64,000 nucleotides of DNA from Parapristionchus giblindavisi. Its lineage: Eukaryota; Nematoda; Chromadorea; Rhabditida; Diplogasteridae. Location: positions 1 through 64,000 of the forward strand of contig CALSFV010000402.1 of NCBI GenBank assembly GCA_943737045.1. Direction: 5' to 3'. The position numbers and the translations under genes are program-made. Each line of letters begins with the position of its first letter. Position 1 is the first letter of the stretch. Positions 10,830-22,268 of the stretch are shown one piece after another. Below the pieces are notes generated by a model. The model was not told the origin of the DNA, ran no database searches, and was given only the letters and a program-made list of their open reading frames with translations.

Positions 10830-11039
10830 ATACGGTAATCAATCAAAGTCAATCGATAATGTAGCTAGCCGAGCTACCGTAATCAAGTAACCAATCAACA
10901 ATCAATCAATATCCAGCGAACTGCCACGGAAACATACCAAACCCTCAATCAATATATTTTATTCGATATTTATTATTTACAGAATATCGTTACTTTCTCT
11001 TGTTCAAGAATCGATAAATTATTATTATTATTATCAAGC

Positions 11040-12795
11040 TAACCACCATAGTAACATCCCAACCAATCGATCAATCAATATCCAACCAATTACCATAGTA
11101 ACATCCCAATCAATCAATATCCAGCCAACTACCATAGCAACATCCCAATCAATCAATCAATCAATATCCAGCCAACTACCATAGTAACATCTCAATCAAT
11201 CAATATCCAGCCAACTACCATAGTAACATCTCAATCAATCAATATCCAGCCAACTACCATAGCAACATCCCAATCAATCAATCAATCAATATCCAGCCAA
11301 CTACCATAGTAACATCTCAATCAATCAATATCCAGCCAACTACCATAGTAACATCTCAATCAATCAATATCCAGCCAACTACCATAGTAACATCTCAATC
11401 AATCAATATCCAGCCAACTACCATTGTAACATCTCAATCAATCAATATCCAGCCAACTACCATAGTAACATCCCAATCAATCAATCAATCAATCAATCAA
11501 TATTCAGCCAACTACCATAGTAACATCTCAATCAATCAATATCCAGCCAACTACCATAGTAACATCCAAATCAATCGATATCCAGCCAACTACCACAGTA
11601 ACATCTCAATCAATCAATATCCAGCCAACTACCATTGTAACATCTCAATCAATCAATATCCAGCCAACTACCATTGTAACATCTCAATCAATCAATATCC
11701 AGCCAACTACCATAGTAACATCCCAATCAATCAATCAATCAATCAATCAATATTCAGCCAACTACCATAGTAACATCTCAATCAATCAATATCCAGCCAA
11801 CTACCATAGTAACATCTCAATCAATCAATATCCAGCCAACTACCATTGTAACATCTCAATCAATCAATATCCAGCCAACTACCATAGTAACATCCCAATC
11901 AATCAATCAATCAATCAATCAATATTCAGCCAACTACCATAGTAACATCTCAATCAATCAATATCCAGCCAACTACCATAGTAACATCCAAATCAATCGA
12001 TATCCAGCCAACTACCACAGTAACATCTCAATCAATCAATATCCAGCCAACTACCATTGTAACATCTCAATCAATCAATATCCAGCCAACTACCATTGTA
12101 ACATCTCAATCAATCAATATCCAGCCAACTACCATAGTAACATCCCAATCAATCAATCAATCAATCAATCAATATTCAGCCAACTACCATAGTAACATCT
12201 CAATCAATCAATATCCAGCCAACTACCATAGTAACATCCAAATCAATCGATATCCAGCCAACTACCACAGTAACATCTCAATCAATCAATATCCAGCCAA
12301 CTACCATTGTAACATCTCAATCAATCAATATCCAGCCAACTACCATTGTAACATCTCAATCAATCAATATCCAGCCAACTACCATAGTAACATCCCAATC
12401 AATCAATCAATCAATCAATCAATATTCAACCAACTACCATAGTAACATCTCAATCAATCAATATCCAGCCAACTACCATAGTAACATCCAAATCAATCGA
12501 TATCCAGCCAACTACCACAGTAACATCTCAATCAATCAATATCCAGCCAACTACCATTGTAACATCTCAATCAATCAATATCCAGCCAACTACCATTGTA
12601 ACATCTCAATCAATCAATATCCAGCCAACTACCATAGTAACATCCCAATCAATCAATCAATATTCAGCCAACTACCATAGTAACATCTCAATCAATCAAT
12701 ATCCAGCCAACTACCATAGTAACATCCAAATCAATCGATATCCAGCCAACTACCACAGTAACATACAAATCAATCAATCAATAAATCAATCAATA
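11040..12795. repeat. 39-bp minisatellite with 250-bp higher-order unit, in gene 1 intron
   Basis: Monomer of 39 bp: CAATCAATCAATATCCAGCC followed by AACTACCATAGTAACATCT. Variants (CATTGTAAC, CACAGTAAC, a CAAT-expanded monomer with TATTCAG) recur in fixed order. The expanded monomer begins at about 11471, 11721, 11893, 12143, 12393 and 12643: four steps of 250 bp (six monomers plus 16 bp) and one of 172 bp (four plus 16). Copied almost exactly in unit B (37864-39619). Confidence 0.95.
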
Positions 12796-12888
12796 TCCAT
12801 CTACCGTATACCTTCGCAATAATGGAATCGACGCTCTCCTCGTGGACATCAACTCGTGTGACTGTGTATCCACAATGAAGGAAGAGCA

Positions 12889-13740
12889 GTGATGATGGGG
12901 GGAGATGGACAGAGTGAGAGAGGAGAAGACGATTGGAGAGGGAGAAGAGGAGGGTGGAGGTGGAGGGGAACTGAAATTAAGAGATTATATTTTTTAGATA
13001 TTATACTAATTTTACACTCCGTATTGGCAATACTCTTTCGTAGACAAAGAAAGGGTATGGTTACAGAGGAGGTTGTCGTTCCTAATAATCATTATGCTTT
13101 GCTCAAAAATCACGAGAAATGAAACAAAGAGAAAACTCTCCTCGTTTTACACACTCTCTCATCTCTTTTTCGTTTCTTTTCGAATCTTTCCATTAGAACA
13201 TTAATCGTTACCTTCTCCTTCTCCATCGCAGCTCGTATCGTTCTCAGCAGATGCAGTCCGCAATCTGACCATCTTGAACTACCGTAATCCTCTCCTATCT
13301 CATCTCGCATCCGCTTCGCATCGTTCTCGGAGAGCCTGAATATGGGCGATTCAAATATTAATAAAGAGTCAAGATCTATCATGAATGCCTAAATGGAACA
13401 GTTTTTTTTACATTTCCGGTACCCTCGCCGTTATTTTTATATAGTGGATCGATTTTCGAAACATGATGATCTATTTAGAAAAATCGCTTTTTTTCATTTT
13501 TTAACAAGTAACTGAAAATGGGTGGGTCAATCCTCGCATTGTCAGGGCATGAAAATGTATGATATCGATTCTCGATTATCCACGGTTTAATATATCTATA
13601 TATATTAAATATTTGGGAAACGCGGAATCACAGGGTTTTTGTGACGTGACAACACGCGTTGTGCACGCGGTTTTTGCTACTTATTAAAGGCACGCCCCGA
13701 GCTAATTTGAAACTCGCCCCTCTCGCCACACTCTCTTGGT
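12889..13740 (-). repeat. Inverted duplication, left arm (unit A)
   Basis: Pairs with about 14450-15310 in reverse orientation, spacer about 0.7 kb. The arms include the exon at 13212-13335 and part of the exon at 12812-12970. Arms differ by small substitutions only (for example ATGCGAGATGAGATAGG versus AAGCGAGATGAGGAAGG). Confidence 0.85.
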
Positions 13741-14213
13741 TTCCGTGTGTACGAGACGCATTTTCATGCCATCATAATGTGGCCATTTTTACGGGAAAAA
13801 TCACAGTATACAGTGGTGTATTGGCAAGTTGCCGTGTTTCTCGCTATTTCTTTGTCGGTTCGATTCTCATTCGCACTGTTTCTTTTGCAAAGTCAGTAGT
13901 TCGGCGAACTTTGCCAGCGCCCTTCAATGGCAATAAAAGAATTGGTATGACCTGGTGTATTCTTGTTCCGGTTGCTCGCCATGACTGAAATGTGGGTGAA
14001 CGTTACAGTGTTGCACAGTGCAGGCATACTCAAAAATAATGATATGATAGCAGAAGTTTGTCCGAATGTTCGTATTTCGTCTTGCGATTTATATAACATA
14101 ATAATATAATAATATTTTTTTCATTCGTATTTCGCTTGCTGAAACTTCTTTATGATGTACGATAAAATAAAATTAAATAATATTAATAATAATAATATGC
14201 GTATATCTTACAG

Positions 14214-15358
14214 GGTTGCTTATTCCTTCTTCTCTCATCATTTGATTCCTCTTCCATCGCTCCCATCATTTCCTCATCACAGCTACTCGAATGGAGTGTC
14301 AAAGCCGTTGATGAGTATGTTTATTGCATTGGAATACATTGGAAACACATCATTTTTGATGCCCCGTGTGGCTTTTTTTCATTTTATTACTGTGTGTTTT
14401 AAAGGTGTACCCCGATCTGATTTTTTCTATCCGCTCTGGTAACGCTCTCTCGTAGAGAAAGAAAGTGAGAGAGCATTGCCAGAACGGAGAGTTTCAAATT
14501 AGCTCGGGGCGTGCCTTTAATAAGTAACAAAAACCGCGTGCACAACGCGTGTTGTCACTTCACAAAAACCCTGTGAATCCGCGTTTCCCATATATTTAAT
14601 ATATATAGATATATTAAACCGTGGATAATCGAGAATCGATGTCATACATTTTCATGCCCTGACAATGCGAGGATTGACCCACCCATTTTCAGTCACTTGT
14701 TAAAAAATGAAAAAAAGCGATTTTTCTAAATCGATCATCATGTTTCGAAAATCGACCCACTATATAAAAATAACGGTGAGGGTACCGGAAATGTAAAAAA
14801 ACTGTTCCATTTAGGCATTCATGATAGATCTTGACTCTTTATTAATATTTGAATCACCCATATTCAGGCTCTCCGAGAACGATGCGAAGCGGAAGCGAGA
14901 TGAGGAAGGAGAGGATTACGGTAGTTCAAGATGGTCAGATTGCGGACTGCATCTGCTGAGAACGATACGAGCTGCGATGGAGAAGGAGAAGGTAACGATT
15001 AATGTTCTAATGGAAAGATTCGAAAAGAAACGAAAAAGAGATGAGAGAGTGTGTAAAACGAGGAGAGTTTTCTCTTTGTTTCATTTCTCGTGATTTTTGA
15101 GCAAAGCATAATGATTATTAGGAACGACAACCTCCTCTGTAACCATACCCTTTCTTTGTCTACGAAAGACTATTGCCAATACGGAGTGTAAAATTAGTAT
15201 AATATCTAAAAAATATAATCTCTTAATTTCAGTTCCCCTCCACCTCCGCCCTCCTTTTCTCTCTCACCAATCGTCTTCTCCTCTCTCTCTCTCTGTCCAT
15301 CTCCCCGGGGTACTGTAGAGATATAAGGGGTACTGTAGAGAGGAACGAGGTACTGTAA
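14214..15358 (+). pseudogene. Gene 1 middle exons, inverted copy on plus strand (unit A), truncated
   Basis: Three exons: 14214-14314 (GCLFLLLSSF... KAVDE), 14868-14991 (LSENDAKR... MEKEK) and 15233-15358. The junctions are in phase (GA + G; AAG/TTC), with CAG acceptors and GTATGT and GTAACG donors, which shows the exon order of the intact gene. The third exon matches 12970-12812 of the minus strand for about 75 bases. It then runs into the 'ggtactgtagagagataag' minisatellite and meets a stop at 15356-15358. So this strand has the upstream exons but lost everything downstream. Confidence 0.6.
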
Positions 15359-15475
15359 AGAGATAAGGGGTACTGTAGGGAGATAAGGGGTACTGTGGAG
15401 AGGAAAGAGGTACTGTAAAGAGATAAGGGGTACTGTAGGGAGATAAGTGGTACTGTAGGGAGATAAAGGTTCCTG
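15305..15475. repeat. GGTACTGTAG 21-bp minisatellite (unit A)
   Basis: About eight units of ggtactgtagagagataagg with single-base changes, at the end of the right arm of the inverted duplication. Unit B has it at 42131-42299. Confidence 0.9.
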
Positions 15476-15479
15476 TATG

Positions 15480-16680
15480 TATTGCATTATTTGACAAGGA
15501 TTCAATCCGTTCTTTGCGAAAAATCCTAAAGTGCGGCCTCGTTTCGTAGTTTGTAATGTACTTTTACGCCTATGGGTATTATAATACTTTTGGCTTATTG
15601 TTTGATGTGATTCTGACAACTGGTCATGATCCTGTTGATTCCTCGTTTCTCCCTCTATGTATGTCCACTTGCCACTTCACTATTTCAATTCCAACTCGAT
15701 TGAAAATTATGTCCCAAGGTGCATAGCCTGACCGCATTTTGGGATTTTTTTTTGTAAAACCTGACCACATTTTGCAAAAAAATATGGGTTTGCAGGCTGT
15801 TATCAACTGCGTTGTGTGGCATTCCACGCAGTAGTGCGAGGTAGACTGACACACCACGCACCATACACTACAATTCGCAAAACCGTTGCTTTCAACCTAT
15901 GTTCTTGCTTTCAAGTGGAATATCTTTACCCGATGTCGACGAATTGCCTTGATTTTTTAAAATAACATGGTAATATACACAGCTAACTATAAAATCAGCC
16001 GCAAAAAGGAAAAAAATCAGTCGCACCATGCTTTTTCATCAAAAATGTGTGGCAGATTTAGGGCTATGTTCAATGTATGTTCCAGGGAATTAAACTTTTA
16101 TTTTTTAAATATTTCCATATTACATTTGTGAGATGCGGCAGATTTTTCTTGCACTATTTTTGATGCTCTATTGTTTGATATATGGATGTCAAGGTTTGCA
16201 TTGCATATTGAACTAAAAAATCGCAGATGAAATATTGCAGTGATTTAGAAGTGCAATGAATTTATTAATTTTAAACACATTTTTATATTACATTTCAAAA
16301 TGCGTCAGATTTTTTTAAATAGTAATTGACATGCTCTTTCTTTTGTTTTATGGATGCCAATGTTTTCATTGCATATTCCGCTTGAAAATGACAAAGTTTC
16401 TGAAAAATTCGAAAAATCAGACCGCATTTTGACCGAAAAATTTCCAAAAAATCGAAAAACCTGACCACATTTTGAAAAGCAAAAACATAGCTATTCGACC
16501 AATGGATTGACGGTGAAATATGGAAAAAATAACATAATAATAGTAATTAATTTAATAATAATCAAAATAATAGATGTACAAATATAAGTTTGCACGCGCA
16601 TTAAATTTAAATTTAAATAATGTTATAAGTTAAGTAGTAATATGCATTTTTCTACGGTAATAATAATAAATGTATTCTAG
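15480..16680. other. Noncoding AT-rich stretch (unit A)
   Basis: No exon seen. It contains scattered copies of 'gaccgcattttg' / 'tgaccacattttg' (about 15731, 15766, 16421, 16463) bounding a segment of about 0.75 kb, perhaps an old element. Duplicated in B at 42300-43506. Confidence 0.4.
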
Positions 16681-18198
16681 CTTCCCTCACTATTCTCAAT
16701 GGGCGATCTGCCCTCTGTGACCTGGAGAGATGTCATCACCCACCTGTTCACCCTCTGCAACACTATCACTGGTTTGTGGATGTTTTTAATAATATTAATG
16801 TTAATGATTATATTTATGGTTTAATATTTAAAATGCGTCAAAGTTGGTGTGACAGATATCAATGTGTTGAAAATAGGATGGGGTGGACGAGAGAGTGTGC
16901 TAAACGAGGAGAGTCCTCGCTGATTTCTTCTTCTTTTCGCAGCTTTTGAACAGAGCATTATCCCACAAATATGTAGATTGTATGAGTAAACTTTGTTTTC
17001 CCCGAGATCTGTACAGGTATCCATGAATGGTGGCAAACCGTTTGCCTGCAAACATCACAACCGTAGTCGGAGGCGTTTGCCAGAGATCCTCCGACTACGG
17101 TTGTGACTTCACGTTTGCCAACACTCATGGAAACGGCCTCTGAGGTCTAGAACAAGGGAAAGGTTTGACTACTGTAAACACTAATTGTTCGCCTCACTGC
17201 GGGATATGGTGTCGTACAGTTGTGAATCTTTTTTTCTACGGTATTATGTCGTACAGTAGCCCGTACAGTAACCATACATTGCCATACCCTCGTAATGCGA
17301 GGATTGACCCACTGCATATGGCTCATTTTCAGAAACTTGATACGAAAATAAGCTAAAAATGACGATTTTAAAGCGAAAAATAACGAATTTTATAAATCGA
17401 GCCACAATATATCGATAATCGATCCGCTATATAAAACAAAACCCCGAAAATGTATAACAGTAACTCTGATTCAGGTTCATGTAAGGAGGAACGCGAGAAT
17501 ACGAGTGAATGGTCGGCTCTGGTCGATAGAATGTCCCGAATCTACACGGAAGACGAGTGAGTGGGATTACTGTAGTTATTGATTATTATTGATTATCGAT
17601 TTAAACTAATCGATATTCTATGCAGTCCCAAACCGGTCGATGTGGTCGTGAGTACGGTAATCGATCGATACTCGCATCTGTCACTCAAGGCACCCAAGCA
17701 TAGAGGTCAGTTCTGATTGTCAGGCGCAACCTGGTGTATTATTGTTACGGATGCTCGATTATTTAAGCCTCATGTGGATGTGATGCCTCTATCACTCCCG
17801 TCCTACAAGCTATCTCGACCATTCCAAGAAGAGGTTCCCGAGCCTCACACTATTTCTTTCTCGGTTCGATTCTCATTCGCACTGTTTCTTTTGCAAATTC
17901 AGTAGTTCGGCGAACTTTCCGGTTTCGGTTGCTCGTCATAACTGAAATGTGGATGCACGTTACAGTGCAAGCAGAAAATGTGACAGTGTACACAAAAAAA
18001 TGATGTGATAGTAGCACAACTTTGTCCGAATGTTCGTTCGTATTTCGTCTTGCGATTTATATAACATAATAATAATAATAATAATTTGTTTTTACAGGGT
18101 TGCTTATTCCTTCTTCTCTCATCATTTGATTCCTCTTCCATCGCTCCCATCATTTCCTCATCACAGCTACTCGAATGGAGTGTCAAAGCCGTTGATGA
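16681..18198 (+). pseudogene. Gene 1 5' exons on plus strand (unit A)
   Basis: Exons 16681-16771, 17475-17556 and 17626-17705 join in phase (1, 2, 1) to give LPSLFSMGDLPSVTWRD... TITG-SCKEERENTSEW... IYTED-DPKPVDVVVSTVID... KHRG. A further open block at about 17767-17849 (PHVDVMPLSLPSYK... EVPEPH) and an exon at 18098-18198 (second copy of the one at 14214) follow. The donor of the third exon is GTCAGT here but GTGAGT in the inverted copy at 21208. No start codon or promoter was found upstream. Copied in B at 43507-45024. Confidence 0.5.
17021..17130. mobile_element. 110-bp palindromic MITE-like insert
   Basis: Ends CCATGAATGGTGGCAAAC and GTTTGCCAACACTCATGG are complementary. The inner stem TCACAACCGTAGTCGGAGG (17055-17073) pairs perfectly with 17088-17106 around a 14-base loop. 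The insert is missing from the inverted copy of this region near 21760. Also in B at 43847-43956. Confidence 0.7.
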
Positions 18199-18199
18199 G

Positions 18200-18641
18200 T
18201 ATGTTTATTGCATTGGAAATACATCTATACATTATCGAGTCGCAAAAGGCCCACCATCCCGCGTGCACAACACGTGTAGTCTACGATACAATCCTGTGAA
18301 TCTGCGTTTCACAAATATATGATATATATCGATATATTAAATCATGGATATTCGTTTCAGCTCAATGCAATGAACGCATACATTTTCATGCCCTAACCAT
18401 GCGAGGATTCACCCACCATATATGGCCCACTTTCAGTCACTTTATGCGAAAACATGTTAAAAGTTGCGTTTTTAAGCGAAAATAGCGAATTTTCTAAATC
18501 GATAACCATTTCGAAAATCGACCCCCCCCCCCATATAAAAAGGGTACCGAAAATGTAAAAAAAAAACTAACTCAATTTCTCAAATTGATCTTACAAGGAT
18601 GATCTCAAATTGATCTTACTTAACCACGTTTTTCATATTAA
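18200..18641. other. Noncoding repeat remnants (unit A)
   Basis: Contains one more copy of the 'cctgtgaatctgcgtttca' repeat (about 18240-18320) and a short C-run near 18520. No exon seen. Confidence 0.4.
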
Positions 18642-20371
18642 GAGACCGGCTCATTGTCAGTAAGACTCGAGCATTTTGGCCCCCTGCCGGACATTCGCCA
18701 AGACTTTCGATCTGGGGCTCAATACTTTCATCATAGACACATACCGGGGGGGGGGGGGGGGGGGACCGATGAAAGTTCTAGTGAAAATGCCTTTAGGCTC
18801 AAACCCGGCTCACATATGTCACATAAAGTAAAAAATTGAAAAAAATTCATACCTTTTCAATCGTGATAGCTAGGACTTTTATTTCTTTTTAATGGTGAAT
18901 AACATATCATGCACTCTTATAAACACAGCTGAGCAATAATATCATATCGTTCTGAATATGTTTTTTCGTGTTTGATTTACATATTTTTCTTCTTCTATCC
19001 TTGTTGAATAGATTCTGCAATTAAAGACATAGTGCATATTGTAGCCCTAACGATTCTGTACATAGTGGTCACATTCCCTTGGCCAGCAACATTTCGCAGG
19101 CATCGAGAATTGCAACAGAATGTGAGACATGTGTAAATTGCAAAACTGGAAAATTAAATTTCTTGAAATTCGCAAAAGTAAGAGCTAGCTTTATAATGTC
19201 GTAATGCACACACCTGAATTTTCCGAGAATTTTACCATGTTATTATAGGGTACGGTAGCTAGATTACGGTAGTTCGGGTTACTGTATCCAGAAAAATATA
19301 AGTTGGCTCACTATTGATATAATAGCAAATAGTATTTGGCCTGGGATCATCATGAATTTTTCGACCTCAGCCATTCTCAACCATGAACCCCGGGTCATGG
19401 TTGAGAATCATGGGTCGACTGAAAAAAAATTTGTTCGTGATTCCTGACGGTTACGGTAGTGCAGTAGAGTACACTCCTACTGATAACAAGGGTACAAATT
19501 TGGTTGCCGTACGCCACCTTCCAACCGATTTATATGAAAGAAACATAGAAATTTTCAAGTTTGATAATTTAAAAAATAAATTTGAGATCTGCGAAACGAC
19601 GATGTTTCACGTGACAGTCGTTTCGGAAAACGCACATGCATCAGCCACCATCCGCCCTATGAATTAACTGACCTTGACGGTCGATTCAATGTGCGGGTTG
19701 AAAAAATAAAAATGAAATAATTATTTTTCAGAATTTTTAAAAAACGTAGTCTGAGTCTATTTGTATATTTTTTCTGTGCACACGCATCACTACGAGTAAA
19801 ATGACATTATAAAGCTAGCTCTTACTTTTGCGAATTTCAAGAAATTAAATTTTCCAGTTTTGCAATTTACACATGTCTCACATTCTGTTGCAATTCTCGA
19901 TGCCTGCGAAATGTTGGCTGGCCAAGGGAATGTGACCACTATGTAGAGAATCGTTAGGGCTACAATATGCACTATGTCTTTAAAGGGAGCTTTACCTTAC
20001 TCAATGGTCTCTTCATTGGGCACACTATTTCTCTGTTCTCTAACAACGAGAGAGCATTGCGCGTCGAAGAGACCATTGAGTGAGGTTACGCTCTCTTTAA
20101 TTGCAGAATCTATTCAACGAGGATAGAAGAAAAATATGAAAATCAAACACGAAAAAACATATTCAGAACGATATGATATTATTGCTCAGCTGTGTTTATA
20201 AGAGTGCATGACATGTTATTCACCATTAAAAAGAAATAAAAGTATTAGCTATCACGATTGAAAAGGTATGAATTTTTTTCAATTTTTTACTTTATGTGAC
20301 ATATGTGAGCCGGGTTTGAGCCTAAGGGCGTTTCCACTATAACTTTCATCGGTCTCCCCCCGGTATGTGTC
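18642..20371. mobile_element. Palindromic TTAA element, right end lost (unit A)
   Basis: Begins GAGACCGGCTC after TTAA (18638-18641), the same terminus as the complete 2215-bp element at 31237-33451. The left arm (18642-19200) and right arm (19790-20371) are inverted copies. The right end stops at 'ggtatgtgtct' and is replaced by the TAA array. The central part encodes a short open frame (19383-19667) that also exists as a palindromic arm in the intact element and has no recognised domain. Confidence 0.75.
19984..20096. mobile_element. 113-bp TTAA palindromic insert nested in larger element
   Basis: Ends AGGGAGC...GCTCTCT with inner inverted repeat (ctcaatggtctcttc / gaagagaccattgag), flanked by TTAA at 19980-19983 and 20097-20100. 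The equivalent position in B (about 46502) is empty with a single TTAA. Confidence 0.8.
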
Positions 20372-21027
<656 letters not shown>

Positions 21028-21960
21028 GTATTAATCGCAAGATGAAATACGAACATTCGGCCAAAGTTATCCTATCACCATATCATTATTTTTGCGAACG
21101 ACAGTAACGTACGTAACGCTGTTCCAAAATTTTTCCCAACTATGACGAGCATCCGAAACCAGAATACACCAGGTTGCGCCTGACAATCAGAACTGACTAC
21201 CACTCACCTCTATGCTTGGGTGCCTTGAGTGACAGATGCGAGTATCGATCGATTACCGTACTCACGACCACATCGACCGGTTTGGGACTGCATAGAATAT
21301 CGATTAGTTTAAATCGATAATCAATAATAATCAATAACTACAGTAATCCCACTCACTCGTCTTCCGTGTAGATTCGGGACATTCTATCGATCAGAGCCGA
21401 CCATTCACTCGTATTCTCGCGTTCCTCCTTACATGAACCTGAATCAGAGTTACTGTTATACATTTTCGGGGTTTTGTTTTATATAGCGGATCGATTATCG
21501 ATATATTGTGGCTCGATTTATAAAATTCGTTATTTTTCGCTTTAAAATCGTCATTTTTAGCTTATTTTCGTATCAAGTTTCTGAAAATGAGCCATATGCA
21601 GTGGGTCAATCCTCGCATTACGAGGGTATGGCAATGTATGGTTACTGTACGGGCTACTGTACGACATAATACCGTAGAAAAAAGATTCACAACTGTACGA
21701 CACCATATCCCACAGTGAGGAGAACAATTAGTGTTTACAGTAGTCAAATCTTTCCCTTGTTTTATAACTCGGGTCTCCGGGAAAACAAGATGTAATCATA
21801 CAATATACATATTTTTCGGATTATGCTCTGTTCAAAAGTTGCGAAAAGAAAATCAGCGAGGACTCTCCTCGTTTAGCACACTCTCTCGTTCAAACTCAAA
21901 AATATTTGTCCACCAAATTACTTACATAATTCACCTTGTATTTGTTTATTTATAATTATT
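21028..21960 (-). repeat. Inverted copy of the 16.9-18.07 kb region
   Basis: Reverse complement of about 18070 down to 16880, with a deletion near 17720-17930 and without the 110-bp MITE. Carries the two gene 1 exons listed next. Confidence 0.85.
21208..21438 (-). pseudogene. Two gene 1 exons on minus strand (between A and B)
   Basis: Exons 21438-21357 (82 bp) and 21287-21208 (80 bp) correspond to 17475-17556 and 17626-17705, same phases. The donor after 21208 is GTGAGT, a better consensus than GTCAGT in the plus-strand copy, so this orientation may be the original. No neighbouring upstream exon was found on this strand. Confidence 0.55.
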
Positions 21961-22268
21961 ATTATTATGTATTATTCGGATAAGTTTCATTATGGATATA
22001 AGTTTTATCACTTCCATATTTATTTAATTCCGTTCTTCTTCTTCATTTTTTAAAAATAAAATATATAATGTGGGTGATTCAAAAGTAACAGAAACGAAAC
22101 GAAAACTAAGCGAAAAGTATGCCTCCGCAATTTTAGTAGGGTCGATTATTTGTGGTTGACTCCTAATTTGTTTCGAAGTGGGACCAATAATGTTCGACCA
22201 AATTATTGGCCCCTCTAAAATTGCGGAAGATTAGCGTTTTCTCTGATTTTTTCTTGAACACAGCATAT
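21961..22268. other. Left boundary sequence of unit B
   Basis: Third copy of the block seen at 860-1020 and 1335-1620 ('cggataagtttcattatgga', then 'aaaagtaacagaaacgaaac'). Marks where the repeated unit restarts. No gene. Confidence 0.6.

Larger units (their letters stand above)
5940..13335 (-). pseudogene. Gene 1 copy A, 3' part: HEAT/ARM-like, Urb2/Npa2-like C-terminus, frameshifted
   Basis: Exons (5' to 3'): 13335-13212, 12970-12812, 10701-10615, 10314-10147, 8472-8379, 8128-8035, 7871-7731, 7669-7539, 7146-7015, 6521-6339, 6197-6091, 6033-5940 (stop TAA). Phases agree at every junction except 10147/8472, where a small exon in the MITE-rich intron may be missed. Product: leucine/serine-rich helices; the last three exons (LHACAKTAH..., FAKVMPFVLSE, LLSQALDKFG..., FPTFKEMNKRVV) resemble the C-terminal domain of Urb2/Npa2, a nucleolar factor for large-subunit pre-rRNA processing. 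That resemblance is by eye only. Broken twice: exon 8035-8128 has a tandem GATGACT duplication (+7), and exon 7539-7669 is 10 bp shorter than the open copy in unit C, giving a stop at its end. Upstream exons are not on this strand. Confidence 0.55.

Noticed and set aside
11040..12795. CRISPR array
   Set aside because: Monomers are contiguous 39-bp tandem copies with no unique spacers, in a eukaryotic intron.
15206..15619. Tyr/Pro/Ser repeat protein (SPYSTPYLPTVP) on minus strand
   Set aside because: Translation of the GGTACTGTAG minisatellite; no gene structure.
19383..19667. Host gene starting MNPGSWLRIM
   Set aside because: It lies within a palindromic TTAA element, appears on both strands of the intact copy (32022-32219, 32383-32658), and has no known domain.
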